A stretch of DNA of 64,000 nt from Streptomyces sp. ST2-7A (GCF_021390475.1 NZ_JAJUWS010000007.1:111701-175700), one strand, 5' to 3'; positions 37,805 through 47,140 are shown, numbered from the stretch's first letter. Program-made: numbers and translations. Notes: generated by a model from the sequence alone, not told the origin.

Positions 37805-38515
37805 ATGGAGATGGACGGTGCCCGGGTGCTGGTGGTCGGCGCGACGGGGGTGATCGGGAGCGCGATCGCCGAGGAGTGCGCCGCGCGCGGCGCGACCGTG
37901 CTGCCGGCCGGGCGGGACCCCGACCGGTTGGCCGCGCGAGCCCGCTCGCTCGGTGCCGGGGCGGCGTTCGCCTTCGACGCCTATGACCTGGACGCCTGCG
38001 CCGGCCTGGCCCGCCGGGCGGCCGAGGTGGCGGGCGGGTTGGACGCCGTGGTGGTCGCCATCGGCACGGTGGCCTTCGCCCCGGCCGCGGATCTCGGCGA
38101 GGAGATGGTGGAGCACCTGTTCACCGTCAACGCCCTGGCGCCGATGGCGGTGCTGCGCGGGGCCCTGCCGGTGGTCGGGGAGGGGGGCGTTATCGCCGCG
38201 ATCAGTGGGGTTTTGGTGGACCGTCCGCAGCCCGGCATGGCCGACTACAGCGCTGCCAAGGCGGCTCTCAGTGCCTGGCTGACGGCCGTCCGCTCCGAGC
38301 AGCGTCGCCGCCGGGTGGCGGTGCTGGACGCCCGGCTCCCCCATCTGGAGACCGGCTTTGCGGACCGCGCGGCGGTGGGCACACCCCCGGCGATGCCGGC
38401 CCCCGCCGACCTCGACGCCGTGGTGCGCGGCATCGTGGACGCCCTGGCCGAGGGGGCCGCCCTGGTCGTCCCCGACGGGCAGGGGGGCGTACGCGCGGAG
38501 GCCCGCGCCCGCTGA
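37805..38515 (+). CDS. short-chain dehydrogenase/reductase
   Basis: A 236-residue classical SDR. The nucleotide-binding turn VLVVGATGVIGSAIAEE replaces the more usual TGxxxGxG with GATGVIG. The catalytic set Ser (AISGVLVD), Tyr and Lys (YSAAK) is intact at about 141-158, and VVVAIGTVAFAPAADL supplies the NAG-like strand. The substrate-binding region is short. The start ATG 37805 has GGAGGAGG upstream. It is alone on its strand between unrelated genes, so the substrate is unknown. Confidence 0.9.
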   Translation: MEMDGARVLVVGATGVIGSAIAEECAARGATVLPAGRDPDRLAARARSLGAGAAFAFDAYDLDACAGLARRAAEVAGGLDAVVVAIGTVAFAPAADLGEEMVEHLFTVNALAPMAVLRGALPVVGEGGVIAAISGVLVDRPQPGMADYSAAKAALSAWLTAVRSEQRRRRVAVLDARLPHLETGFADRAAVGTPPAMPAPADLDAVVRGIVDALAEGAALVVPDGQGGVRAEARAR

Positions 38516-38824
38516 CGCCGGACCGACGGGATGGTGGACCGGTCGTGCGGGGCACGATGTGCCGGTGCGGTGGGATCGCGGAAACGAAACGTGACGCCCC
38601 GGGGCGTGCGCCGGGCGCTTTGGAGCACCGAGGCGCTGCTCCCGGGCCGGAGGAGGGAGGCGGGGCGCCTGTGAACCGGTGGGACCGGAAAATCGCTTCG
38701 GGAGTCGGAGATCCGTTCTTTCCGCTCCGGCGGTACCGCTAATGTCCTCGCCCCCGGGCCGCGCATCCCGTACCGCTCCCCCGTCCCGCGCGGGTTCCGG
38801 ATGTGACGGACCCGGGAGACCACC
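38516..38824. other. intergenic, no gene seen
   Basis: About 310 bases with no supported gene. A less GC-rich stretch (ggaaaatcgcttcgggag, about 38686-38703, and cggtaccgctaatg, about 38740) may hold the promoter of the following gene. Confidence 0.3.
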
Positions 38825-39976
38825 GTGCCCGAAAGCCTGTTCGACTCCGAGGACGCTCTCCTCACGGCCCTGGAGCGCCGACTCGCCCGACGTTTCCCCG
38901 CCGGTTCCGTGCGTTCCACCGGCGATCCCACGCTGTCGCACCGCACGCTGTTCTCGGGGCGGTTCCGGTGGATCGTGCGACGGTACGAGCCGGCCACCCC
39001 GCGCCGGGAGCCGGGGGAGCGCGATCCGGCCCGACTCGGTCTGTACGACCGGCTCGAGGATCACGCGCCCCGCTCCTTCCCGGACTTCGAGCAGGAGGCA
39101 CGTCTCGTCCTGACACGGCGCGGCTCGGTGCTCCACTCGCCCTGCGAGGGCTGCGAGGGGGGAAGGCTGCCCTGTCGTGACTGCAAGGGGGCGCCGGTCA
39201 CCGCCTGCCCGCCGGACCGGGAGTGTCCGGACTGCCGCACCATCACGCCCTGCCCCCACTGCGACGGCGAGGGCAGGGGACGGCGCCGCCGCTCACGGTC
39301 CGGGCGTCGGCACCCCGTCCGGGCCGGAAGCGGCTCCGCCAAGGGCTCCACCGGCGCCTCGGCCGGTGAGGGTGAGGCGACCGTGCAGTGCGGGATGTGC
39401 GGTGAGGGCGGCGCGTGCTCCGGCTGCCGGGGCAGCGGTCGGATCGACTGCCCCGACTGCAAGGGGGAGGGGAAGCTGACCTGTGCGTCCTGCGGGGGCG
39501 ACGGCACGACCGACCACGCCTCGTGTCGTGGAACCGGGACCTTCACCGAGTGGTGGGAGGGAGCCGTCACCGACACGCCCCAGGTCCGCCGCATCCGGGT
39601 GAGCCACGAGGTCCGCTCCTCCTTGATCGCCCGGTGGTGCGTCCGGCTGCTCGGGCACACCCGGCGGGCCGAGGTCGATGGGGACGCGTCCCTTCCCGCC
39701 GACCTCGGCCCCCGACACCGGGAGGCGGTGGAGGAGGCACGCCGGGCCGTGCCGGAGGCGGTCGCCCGGCGGGTGGAGCTGCGGTGGCTGCGATTGACCC
39801 GGGCCGAGCTGTCGACCGATCCCCATCGGGTCCACTACCTCTTCCGCCCGCGACGGGGCACGGAGTCCGACGTGCGTGTCCTCACGCTTCCCTCGCGCGC
39901 CAGGACCGCCACGATGGGTGCGGCGGCCCTCCTCTGCTCGGTGCTGTTGATCCTCGGGTCGTTCCTGGTGCGCTGA
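38825..39976 (+). CDS. tail-anchored protein with DnaJ-type CxxCxGxG fingers
   Basis: A 383-residue protein without a J domain. Residues about 100-240 hold a dense cysteine region: two blocks of zinc-finger motifs (CEGCEGGRLPC, CPDCRTITPCPHCDGEG; then CGMCGEGGACSGCRGSGRIDCPDCKGEGKLTCASCGGDG), resembling the Cys-rich domain of DnaJ. They are separated by an Arg/Gly/Ser linker. A helical domain follows and the protein ends in a single hydrophobic helix (MGAAALLCSVLLILGSFLV), so the zinc fingers would face the cytoplasm. The arrangement hints at a membrane-bound holdase or thiol chaperone. The GTG start at 38825 lacks a strong ribosome site. Confidence 0.8.
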   Translation: MPESLFDSEDALLTALERRLARRFPAGSVRSTGDPTLSHRTLFSGRFRWIVRRYEPATPRREPGERDPARLGLYDRLEDHAPRSFPDFEQEARLVLTRRGSVLHSPCEGCEGGRLPCRDCKGAPVTACPPDRECPDCRTITPCPHCDGEGRGRRRRSRSGRRHPVRAGSGSAKGSTGASAGEGEATVQCGMCGEGGACSGCRGSGRIDCPDCKGEGKLTCASCGGDGTTDHASCRGTGTFTEWWEGAVTDTPQVRRIRVSHEVRSSLIARWCVRLLGHTRRAEVDGDASLPADLGPRHREAVEEARRAVPEAVARRVELRWLRLTRAELSTDPHRVHYLFRPRRGTESDVRVLTLPSRARTATMGAAALLCSVLLILGSFLVR

Positions 39977-40120
39977 TTCCGGCCCGGCGGGTCCGGCCCA
40001 TCCCGCTCTCCCGTCGCCGGCCCGTTCGGCCCGTGGACACCGGCCCCCCGGCTCCCCGTCCCGCCCGGCCCCCCGGCACGGTGGGACGACCCGCCGTGCC
40101 CATCGGTTCGCGGGCCGGTC

Positions 40121-40160
40121 GCGGGGCACCGGTGGTCCGACCACCGACCCGGTGCCCGTC
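40121..40160. terminator. bulged hairpin between convergent genes
   Basis: Nested pairing GGTGGT/ACCACC with outer GGGCACC/GGTGCCC and a small bulge, between the zinc-finger gene and the TerD-VWA gene. Probable terminator, weaker than the others. Confidence 0.4.
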
Positions 40161-40188
40161 GGCCGGGCCCGAGCGCCCGCCGCCCGGC

Positions 40189-41934
40189 TCAGCGCAGGAT
40201 GCCCGCCCGGCGGGCGGCGACCAGCCAGGCCGGGAACTCCGAGAGCAACCGGTCGTACAGTTCGGCGTCGGTGATCCGGTCGATGTCGTCCACGGCGAAG
40301 AACCCGACATTGTCCACCCGCCGTCCGGTGAGCGTGTCCAGGCGTTCCAGCACGCCGTAGTTCGACCGTCCCAGGCCGACGAACTGCCAGAAGATCGGTT
40401 CCTCGACCGCCTCCCGCAGTTCACGCTCGATCTCCGCGTTGCGGTACACGCCGCCGTCGGAGAAGAACAGCACCAGCGTGGGCAGCGGGGAGGGCTCGGT
40501 CCGCACCTGTGCGCGGATCTCGGCGATGACCTTCTGCTCCTCGTTCTGGATGCCGACCGTGCGCATGTCCACCTGTCGGTCGTCGAGGCCGCGCGGGCGC
40601 TTCCGGGGCCGGCCGAACATGCTCATCTGCCCCACCCGCACGTGCAGCCGCAGCCATTCGGCCAGTTCGGCGAGGCGCAGGTCCGGCAGCCGGGCGGGGG
40701 AGGAGGCGAAGGTCCACGCCCGCATACCGCCGTCGCCGTCGAGTTGGGCGGCCACCGCGGCCATGCGTTCCACCACGCCGGCGACGGTGCCCTTGGTGTA
40801 GAGGGCGCTCATCGAGCCGGAGGCGTCCAGGACGAGGATCACCCGGGCGCGCACATCGCGGGCGCCCCGCTTCTCCAGGCTGATCGCGACCTGACGCTTG
40901 CGCAGCGACAGGCGTTCCCCCATCTCCGGGGGCAGTTGCCATCCGCCGCCCCCGGTGCCGGCGCCGAATCCGGCTCCCGTCGCCGGGGCGGGCACCCCGG
41001 GTGGGGGGAAGGGGGGCGCCCCGGGTGCCCCGGGCGCGCCGGGGGGCGGTGGCGGTGGCGTCCAGGGCGGTGGCGGTGGCGGTCCCGGCCGGTGGGACCC
41101 GTGCGGCTGGTACGGGTTCGGGCCTCGGTGCGCGCCGGGGTCGACCGGTCCGTCGCCTCCCGGTGGCGGAGGGGGCACGGCGCCGGGAGGCCCGGCCGGT
41201 ACGGGCCCCGGCGGCACCGCCGGCCCGGCGGGCGCGGCCGGGGGCGGTGAACCCACCGGCGTGGTCGGCGCACCCGGCCCCGACGCCTCCGACCACCCGG
41301 CCGGCCCGGGGGCCGCGGGCCCCGGGCCGGGTCCGCCGCCCCGGCCCGCCGTCCCGGCCTCCTCCGGCTCATCGGCGACATCGATGCCGTAGTCGCGGGC
41401 CAGCCCGGCGAGTCCGCTGTCGTAGCCCTGGCCGATCGCCCGGAACTTCCATCCGTCCCCGCGCCGGTACAGCTCACCGCCGATCATGGCGGTCTCGGTC
41501 GTGGCGGTGGTCATCGCGAAGTGCGCGACCTCGGTGCCGTTCGCCGAGTCGAGCAGCCGCAACCGCAGGTCGGGCAGGGAGGCGAAGGTGCCGCCGTCCA
41601 CCGACGCGCACAACACCACCCGTTCCACCGCCGGTTCCAGGCGGGTGGTGTCCACCGCCACGGACTCGACGCGAACGCCCGGCCCTCCGCCGCCACCCGT
41701 GCCCTCGCCCCGTTTGCCCAGATGGATCACCGCGTCGGAGGGGTGGGCGGGCTGATTGTGGAAGACCATGTCGGCGTCCGAGCGGACCCGTCCGTCCTCG
41801 GCGAGCAGCAGCGCGGAGACGTCCGTGTCCGGCACACGAGGGTCGGCGGTCCGCACGAGTTCGACACGGATCGCCGGCGCCTCGACGGGGACGTTCGCAC
41901 CCTTCCCCAGGGAAATCGATGCCATATCCGCCAT
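40189..41934 (-). CDS. TerD-domain protein fused to VWA domain
   Basis: A 581-residue fusion. The N-terminal TerD domain (1-190) starts ASISLGKGANVPVEAPAIRVELV and has the calcium-binding DADMVFHNQPAHPSDAV strand typical of tellurium-resistance stress proteins. A roughly 150-residue Pro/Gly-rich linker follows. The C-terminal von Willebrand A domain (about 365-575) has the MIDAS motif DASGSMS (Asp370) and TLVLFFSDGGVY. The Ter system senses membrane or chemical stress, phage and tellurite, and VWA partners (TerY-type) usually come as separate genes. Here both are one chain. The start is ATG 41934; ATG 41925 (MASISLGKG) is possible. The alpha/beta hydrolase gene lies 53 bases upstream on the same strand. 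Confidence 0.9.
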   Translation of the reverse strand: MADMASISLGKGANVPVEAPAIRVELVRTADPRVPDTDVSALLLAEDGRVRSDADMVFHNQPAHPSDAVIHLGKRGEGTGGGGGPGVRVESVAVDTTRLEPAVERVVLCASVDGGTFASLPDLRLRLLDSANGTEVAHFAMTTATTETAMIGGELYRRGDGWKFRAIGQGYDSGLAGLARDYGIDVADEPEEAGTAGRGGGPGPGPAAPGPAGWSEASGPGAPTTPVGSPPPAAPAGPAVPPGPVPAGPPGAVPPPPPGGDGPVDPGAHRGPNPYQPHGSHRPGPPPPPPWTPPPPPPGAPGAPGAPPFPPPGVPAPATGAGFGAGTGGGGWQLPPEMGERLSLRKRQVAISLEKRGARDVRARVILVLDASGSMSALYTKGTVAGVVERMAAVAAQLDGDGGMRAWTFASSPARLPDLRLAELAEWLRLHVRVGQMSMFGRPRKRPRGLDDRQVDMRTVGIQNEEQKVIAEIRAQVRTEPSPLPTLVLFFSDGGVYRNAEIERELREAVEEPIFWQFVGLGRSNYGVLERLDTLTGRRVDNVGFFAVDDIDRITDAELYDRLLSEFPAWLVAARRAGILR

Positions 41935-41987
41935 TCTGCCCCCGGCCGGCCGAAACCGGGGGGTGGGTGGCCGCGCGTCCGAAGCGG

Positions 41988-42845
41988 CTAGTCGTTCCCG
42001 GAGGGTTGGGGAAGGGCGTCGGGGAGGAAGGCGTCGACGGTGTCGAGAAATTCGTCCCCCGACAGAACCGCCCGGTCGTTGTGATCCGCCCCCTCGATCA
42101 GGTGCAGCGAGATCGGACCGGCCGTGTGCTCTTCCACCACCCGTCGGGAGAACCGGTCCGGCACGATCCGGTCCGAGTCGCCCGCCACCACCAGCACCGG
42201 CCCCTCGTACGCGGACAGGTGCTCGGCGGTCGGGAAGCGCTCGCGCAGCAGGGTGCGCACCGGCAGGAAGGGGTAGTGGTGCCGGCCGACGTCGGCCAGC
42301 TCGGTGAATGGCGAACGCAGCACCAGGGCGGGGGGCGGGCGCTCCGCGGCGGCCTCGGAGACCACCGCCGAGCCGAGCGACTCCCCGAGGTACACGATCC
42401 GCTCCGGGTCCACGTCGGGACGGTCCGCCAGCCGGGCCACGGCGGCCAGGAAGTCCTCGGCCAGCACCTCCTCGCGGGGGTCGCCGGGGTTGCCGCCGTA
42501 GCCGCGGTAGTCGGTGAGCAATACGGCGTGGCCGCGCCCGGTCAGGCCCTCGGCGAGCGGCACCCGGCCCGCCCGGTTGCCGCCGTTGCCGTTGGCGACC
42601 ACGACGGTGGTGTGCGGGGGACGGGAGGAGGAGTCGGCGGGGAGGAACCAGGCGGTCAACTCCGTGCCGTCCGCGGCCGTGTACGAGACCTCCTCGACAC
42701 CGGCGGGCGGGGCCGGGGCGGACCGGTCGGGGAGGTAGATCAACTGGCGTTGCAGCAACCAGGCGGCGAGCACCACCAGCAGCCACAGCACCATCACGAC
42801 GGCGAGAACCTTCCACGTCACCGACACCCAGCGCCCCGCAGCCAT
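41988..42845 (-). CDS. membrane-anchored alpha/beta hydrolase
   Basis: A 285-residue protein with one N-terminal transmembrane helix (WKVLAVVMVLWLLVVLAAWLLQ) and an extracytoplasmic or membrane-associated alpha/beta-hydrolase fold. The nucleophile is Ser156 in GESLGS, the acid lies in VVAGDSDRIVP, and the His is in IEGADHNDR. The oxyanion region is TTVVVANGNGGNR. This is the BEM46/YfhR-like group of serine hydrolases, with no defined substrate. The TerD-VWA gene follows 53 bases downstream, so the two may be co-transcribed. Confidence 0.87.
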   Translation of the reverse strand: MAAGRWVSVTWKVLAVVMVLWLLVVLAAWLLQRQLIYLPDRSAPAPPAGVEEVSYTAADGTELTAWFLPADSSSRPPHTTVVVANGNGGNRAGRVPLAEGLTGRGHAVLLTDYRGYGGNPGDPREEVLAEDFLAAVARLADRPDVDPERIVYLGESLGSAVVSEAAAERPPPALVLRSPFTELADVGRHHYPFLPVRTLLRERFPTAEHLSAYEGPVLVVAGDSDRIVPDRFSRRVVEEHTAGPISLHLIEGADHNDRAVLSGDEFLDTVDAFLPDALPQPSGND

Positions 42846-42855
42846 GTCATCGACC

Positions 42856-43218
42856 CTAGGGGCGGGGGGTGACCGGCGCCCGCCGGGCGCGCACCGGAGG
42901 CGACGGCCGGCCGAAAACCGTTTCCCCGGCGTCCACCGGCGGGGGACGATGACCGCCGCCGGCGCGACCCCCGCCGCGTCGGGGCCGGTGGGAGGCGACC
43001 GGGCCGGACCGCGCCCGGGGATCGTCCGGCGGGTACCGCGCCCGGGTCTCGAAGTCGTCGACGATCTCCTCGGCGAGCAGCATCAGCCGGTTGAGGGCCA
43101 CTTACGGCAGGAACAGGTCCCCGGCCAACTCGCGCCGCCGCTTCTCCCGGCGCGGACGCGGCACGTTCGGCAGTGCCTCCGACAGGGCGGCGAAGACCAC
43201 CCTGAGCACCTCGATCAC
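42856..43218 (-). pseudogene. small gene split by in-frame TAA
   Basis: From GTG 43218 (GGGAG upstream) a 38-residue basic amphipathic peptide (VIEVLRVVFAALSEALPNVPRPRREKRRRELAGDLFLP) ends at TAA 43104-43102. The very next codon is GTG in the same frame, continuing ALNRLMLLAEEIVDDFETRARYPPDD... to 42856. The second half has a plausible acidic helix before degenerating into Arg/Pro-rich sequence. Either one gene of about 120 codons is interrupted by TAA, or two abutting microproteins are translated by termination-reinitiation (TAAGTG). The family is not recognised. Confidence 0.4.
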
Positions 43219-43361
43219 GGCGGCTCCCGGAAGGCGGCGGCGACGGGGCGGCGATGGGGGCGACGTGCGGGCCCACCCCGGGCCCCCCCGGCCGGCGGCC
43301 GCGGGTGGCGAACGGGGTGGGGATGGCCGGCGGCGCCGCCGGGGGCCCCCCACGGCCGGCG

Positions 43362-43727
43362 TCAGCGGGTGACGAACTGGGTGAGGATGGCCTGCACCTC
43401 GTAGATGTCCACGCCCTTGGTGAAGGTCTTCTGCATCGGTACCGAGTCGCCGGAGATCCAGATCTTCAGCTCCCCGTCGAGATCGAAGGTGCCGGCGGTC
43501 TCCACGGCGAAGTGCGTGATGCTCTTGTAGGGGACGGAGTGGTACTCCACCTTCTTGCCGGTGATGCCCTGCTTGTCGACCATGATGAGCCGTCGGTCGG
43601 TGAACATGATGGTGTCGCGGATCAGCAGGTAGGCGGCGTGCACCTGCTCCCCCTGGCCCAGCAGTCGCGCGTACTCCTGCTGCGCCTGCGCCGGGTCGAT
43701 GGCGTGGGCGTTGCCGAAGAGTGCCAT
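43362..43727 (-). CDS. bacterial PH-domain protein
   Basis: A 121-residue cytoplasmic protein made of a single bacterial pleckstrin-homology domain (bPH/YvbH-like): AAYLLIRDTIMFTDRRLIMVDKQGITGKKVEYHSVPYKSITHFAVETAGTFDLDGELKIWISGDSVPMQKTF. Such domains form ring-like oligomers and bind other proteins or membranes. The function is not established. The start ATG 43727 has GGGGAA upstream. It is transcribed alone, about 110 bases downstream of the broken ABC permease. Confidence 0.88.
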   Translation of the reverse strand: MALFGNAHAIDPAQAQQEYARLLGQGEQVHAAYLLIRDTIMFTDRRLIMVDKQGITGKKVEYHSVPYKSITHFAVETAGTFDLDGELKIWISGDSVPMQKTFTKGVDIYEVQAILTQFVTR

Positions 43728-43837
43728 GGGTTCCCCGTTCCTCGTCCCCGCGCGTCCGGTGCGCGTGGTTCGTACCGTATCCGGGGACGCCGTACCGGCG
43801 GCGACGGTTCCGTCGGGCCCGCCCGTGGGCCGACGGG

Positions 43838-45593
43838 TCACCGCCGGGCCGTCGTCCGGGCGGTGTGCCCGCCCCACCACAGCATGCCCGCCCCCACCAG
43901 CAGCGAAGCCGCCATCCGCGCGGCACCGTGGTCGTCGCCCCATGCCGGGTGGTGGAGCGCGGCCAGGGCGGCGAGCGCGGTCAGCGGCCCCCGCACCTGC
44001 CACAGCACCGCCCCCACCGGGCCGGTGTCCCCCAGCGGGGTCGGGGTGCCGAGCCACAGGTGGGGCGGGATCGGTCCCCGGTGGGCGCTGACCAGGGTCG
44101 CGCCGATCACCGCCGGCACCCCGCACAGGAGGAGCGCGAGACCGCCGATCGTCACTCCCGCGCCCGTGCCCGTACCCATCGACGGGCCCGCCCCCGTGCC
44201 CGTGGCGGCGAGCAGGGCCGCGAGCGCGGCGACCGTCGCCGTGCCGAGCAGCAGCAGCGCCGGCAGCAGCACCGCGGGCAGCGCCGCGTGCCGCAGCGCG
44301 GTCCCGGCCGCCGACCACGGCAGGGGCGCCGTGCGGCGGGGGTCGTCCCCGTCCAGCCGGGCGGGTTCGGCGAGGTGGTGGGCCGCCGCCCACGTGGCGG
44401 CCCATGCCGCCGCCCGGACCGCCGCGTCGAGCGGGGACGACACCTGCGGGAGGTGGAACAGCGACACGGCCACGAACGCCCACGTCGCGGCCCGCAACGG
44501 ACGTGCCGGTTCCCGCAGCAGGGCGGTCGCGTCCCGCCAGGGCACCACGAGGGCCGGGCGACGGGGGAGCGGGAGGCGCGGGGCCCGGCCGGGCGGGAGG
44601 CGACGGGGCGGGCGGGCGGCCATCCGGGCCCATCGCAGGTCCAGGGTGTGCAGCGCCGCCCGTACCCGCAGCGAGGCGGCGGCGCGCTCCCGCAGCACCC
44701 GGGTCGGTACCCGGTGCACGGTCCGCGCCGCCCACCATCCGACGGCGACCGCCGTCGCGAGGGTGAGGGTGGTGCCGAGGGCCGGGCCGGCCCACCCGTC
44801 GCCGGCGGGCGGGCCGCCCGTCAGCGGCAGGGTCGCCCACCCCCACGGCCCGGACCACGCCAGGACCTCCCCGGCCGGGAAGGCGCCGGGGGCGAGGACG
44901 GCGAGCACGGTCGGCGGCACGAGCAGCGCCACCCCGCACCGGGCGGCGCGGACGATCCGCCGGTATCGGCCCGGGGCGAGCGCGGCGTCCAGCCGGGCCG
45001 GCACGGCCAGGCAGGTGCCGGTGAAGGCGGCCGATCCGCCCGCCAGGGCCCCGGCGAGCGGCGCGGTCACGGCCCCGCCGGCGCCGAGGGCGAACAGCAG
45101 CAGTCCGGCGACCGAGCCCATCGCGGCGCCGGTCGCGGTGACCCGGGCCAGGGCGGTGACGAGGCCGGGCCGGAGCAGGACGCGTCGGTCCAGGGGGTGG
45201 GCGAGGAGCCAGGCGGGCCGGCGGGCCCCACCGCACGCCCCGCAGCGCGAGGGCGAGGACGGCGCACGCCCACAGCGCGGGGGCGATCGCGGGCAGCGCG
45301 CTCCCCAACCGGTCGGCGACCGGCCCGTCGAGGTGTCCGTCGACCCCGGCCCGTACGAGGGCCCACAGCGGCGGCACCCCCCACAGCGCGCCGAGCAGCA
45401 CCGCGCAGTAGGCGGTGTACAGGGTGTTCCGCCGCTGGGCGCGACGGGCGTCGGCGCGGGCGTTCCACAGCAGGCGCCGCACGTCGGCGGTGCGCCGCAG
45501 CGTCGCCTCCCGCCCGGTGTCCGCCGGCCGGTCCGGGGACGGGGGAGCGGTCGGGGGCACCGACCCGGGCGGGGTGGTGGGACGCCCGCTCAC
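43838..45593 (-). pseudogene. ABC transporter permease, frameshifted at a G run
   Basis: Large membrane component overlapping the preceding ATPase gene by 4 bases (GTGA). From GTG 45593 the frame reads STTADVRRLLWNARADARRAQRRNTLYTAYCAVLLGALWGVPPLWALV... to LALALRGVRWG (about 125 codons). It then leaves the hydrophobic path. Removing one G from the coding-strand GGGG at 45229-45226 restores RRPAWLLAHPLDRRVLLRPGLVTALARV and joins the frame that is open to 43838 with many more helices. Nonsense tails result otherwise. Restored, it is a polytopic permease of about 585 residues, similar in style to actinobacterial ABC-2-like transporters. Real decay or a homopolymer sequencing error are both possible. 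Confidence 0.68.
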
Positions 45594-46306
45594 CGCTCCT
45601 CCTCCCCGGGAGGGTCGGGGACGAGACGGCCGGCGGGGGTGACGCGCAGGACGGTGTCGGCCACCGCCCGGGCGAGCCGGTCGTCGTGGCAGGCGACGAG
45701 CAGGGCGACGCCCCGTGCCCGGGCGGCGCGCAGCCGGTCGGCGAGGCGTCGGCGGGCCCGCCGGTCCAGTCCCGCCTCGGGTTCGTCGAGGATCAGCAGG
45801 CGGTGGGGGCGGACGACGGAGGCGGCGAGGGCGAGCAGGCGGCGTTGTCCGGAGGAGAGGTGGTCGGGCGGGAGGTCGGCCTGTTCGGTGAGCCGGTGCT
45901 CGGTCAGGGCGCCGTCCACCACGCCCTCGGCGGTGTCCGCGAGGCCGTGGGCGAGGGCGACGAGCAGCAGGTGCTCGCGAACCGACAGGTCGGGGTGGTG
46001 CGCGTCGTCCTCCAACACGGCGGCCACCGCGGCGCGTTGACGCGGGTCGTCCTCGTCGGCGGGACGGCCGTCGAGGGTGACGGCACCGGCGCGGGGCCTT
46101 TCCCGGCCGGCGGCCAGGCGGAGCAGGGTGGATTTCCCCGAGCCGTTGTCGCCCCGGATGACGAGGCAGGTGCCCGCCCGCAGGGTCATGGAGGCTCCGG
46201 CCAGGACGGTGCGGTCCCCGTAGCCGTGGTGGACGTCGGTCATCCGCAGAACCACGGGCGCCGACCGGGCCGGGGGCGGCGGTGAGGACTCCTCGAAGGG
46301 GCGCAC
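45590..46306 (-). CDS. ABC transporter ATPase
   Basis: A 238-residue nucleotide-binding subunit: Walker A IRGDNGSGKSTLL at about 55-67, Q-loop region AAVAAVLEDDAHHPDLSV, signature HLSSGQRRLLALAASV, Walker B RLLILDEPEAGLD and H-loop VACHDDRLA. The signature is LSSGQ rather than LSGGQ. The GTG start at 46306 gives a Pro-rich 20-residue lead; ATG 46243 (MTDVHHGYGDR) is the alternative. Its stop overlaps the permease start by 4 bases. The substrate is unknown; the missing substrate-binding protein suggests export. Confidence 0.88.
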   Translation of the reverse strand: MRPFEESSPPPPARSAPVVLRMTDVHHGYGDRTVLAGASMTLRAGTCLVIRGDNGSGKSTLLRLAAGRERPRAGAVTLDGRPADEDDPRQRAAVAAVLEDDAHHPDLSVREHLLLVALAHGLADTAEGVVDGALTEHRLTEQADLPPDHLSSGQRRLLALAASVVRPHRLLILDEPEAGLDRRARRRLADRLRAARARGVALLVACHDDRLARAVADTVLRVTPAGRLVPDPPGEEER

Positions 46307-46531
46307 ACCTCGACCGTAACGGGGTCGGTCCGGGGGGATCCGGCCGGTACGGGGCGTCCGGCCCCGCGGGGACGGTCCCGCGGGACTGGGGGTGTGGGGG
46401 CGAAGTCCGTCGTCGGACCCATTATCCGGAAAAACCATCGCGCGTCCCCCGGTTGGGTGCACACTGGGCGCGACATTCACCGGATGGGGGGCCGTCGGGG
46501 TCCTTCGTCCTGCACGGAAAAGAGCGGCCCT

Positions 46532-47047
46532 GTGCGTCGTACGATCCGAACCGTCCTGTTCGCGGCGGTGACCCTCGCGTTCCTCGCGCCCCTCACCCCG
46601 GCCCACGCGGCGTCCACCACCGGCGACCTCATGATCACCCACGTGCGTCCCAACGCCGCCGGAGCGGACGTCAAGGACGGCAAGCAGATCAATCTCAACG
46701 GTGAGTACTTCGTCATCAAGAACGTCTCGAAGAAGACCGTCAACGTCGGCGGGTGGATCCCCGACATCACCACCAACACCTACGGCCGGGCCCTGCCCTC
46801 CTACAACCTGCCCGCCGGAGCCAAGGCGTACGTGCACACCGGCAGTGGCACCAACCGCAAGGACGCCAACGGCAACCACCACATCCACCGCGGCTACGCC
46901 CGGCACGTCCTGCCCAACGACGGCAAGGCCAAGAACCCCAACCTGCGGCTGAAGAAGCCCGGCAGCGCGGACAACAACGCCGCCGCCGGCACCATCAGCG
47001 CCTGCAACTGGAACGTCGCCGCCGACGGGAAGACCTACACCTGCTGA
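46532..47047 (+). CDS. secreted lamin-tail (LTD) domain protein
   Basis: A 171-residue secreted protein. The signal peptide RRTIRTVLFAAVTLAFLAPLTPAHA cleaves before ASTTGD. The mature protein is an Ig-like lamin tail domain: LMITHVRPNAAGADVKD, INLNGEYFVIKNVSKKTVNVGGWIPDI, ALPSYNLPAGAKAYVHTGSGTN, and a Cys pair near the end (SACNWN, TYTC). LTD domains in bacteria occur in extracellular nucleases and surface proteins. Here it stands alone. The start GTG 46532 has GGAAAAGAG upstream. Confidence 0.85.
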   Translation: MRRTIRTVLFAAVTLAFLAPLTPAHAASTTGDLMITHVRPNAAGADVKDGKQINLNGEYFVIKNVSKKTVNVGGWIPDITTNTYGRALPSYNLPAGAKAYVHTGSGTNRKDANGNHHIHRGYARHVLPNDGKAKNPNLRLKKPGSADNNAAAGTISACNWNVAADGKTYTC

Positions 47048-47140
47048 GCCGGCCCGCTCCGGGTTCGGCCGGCCCGTGGGAGACGTCGACGGACCGGGCT
47101 TGCCCCTCACACGGTGGTAGGTGGTGGAGTCGGGGACACC

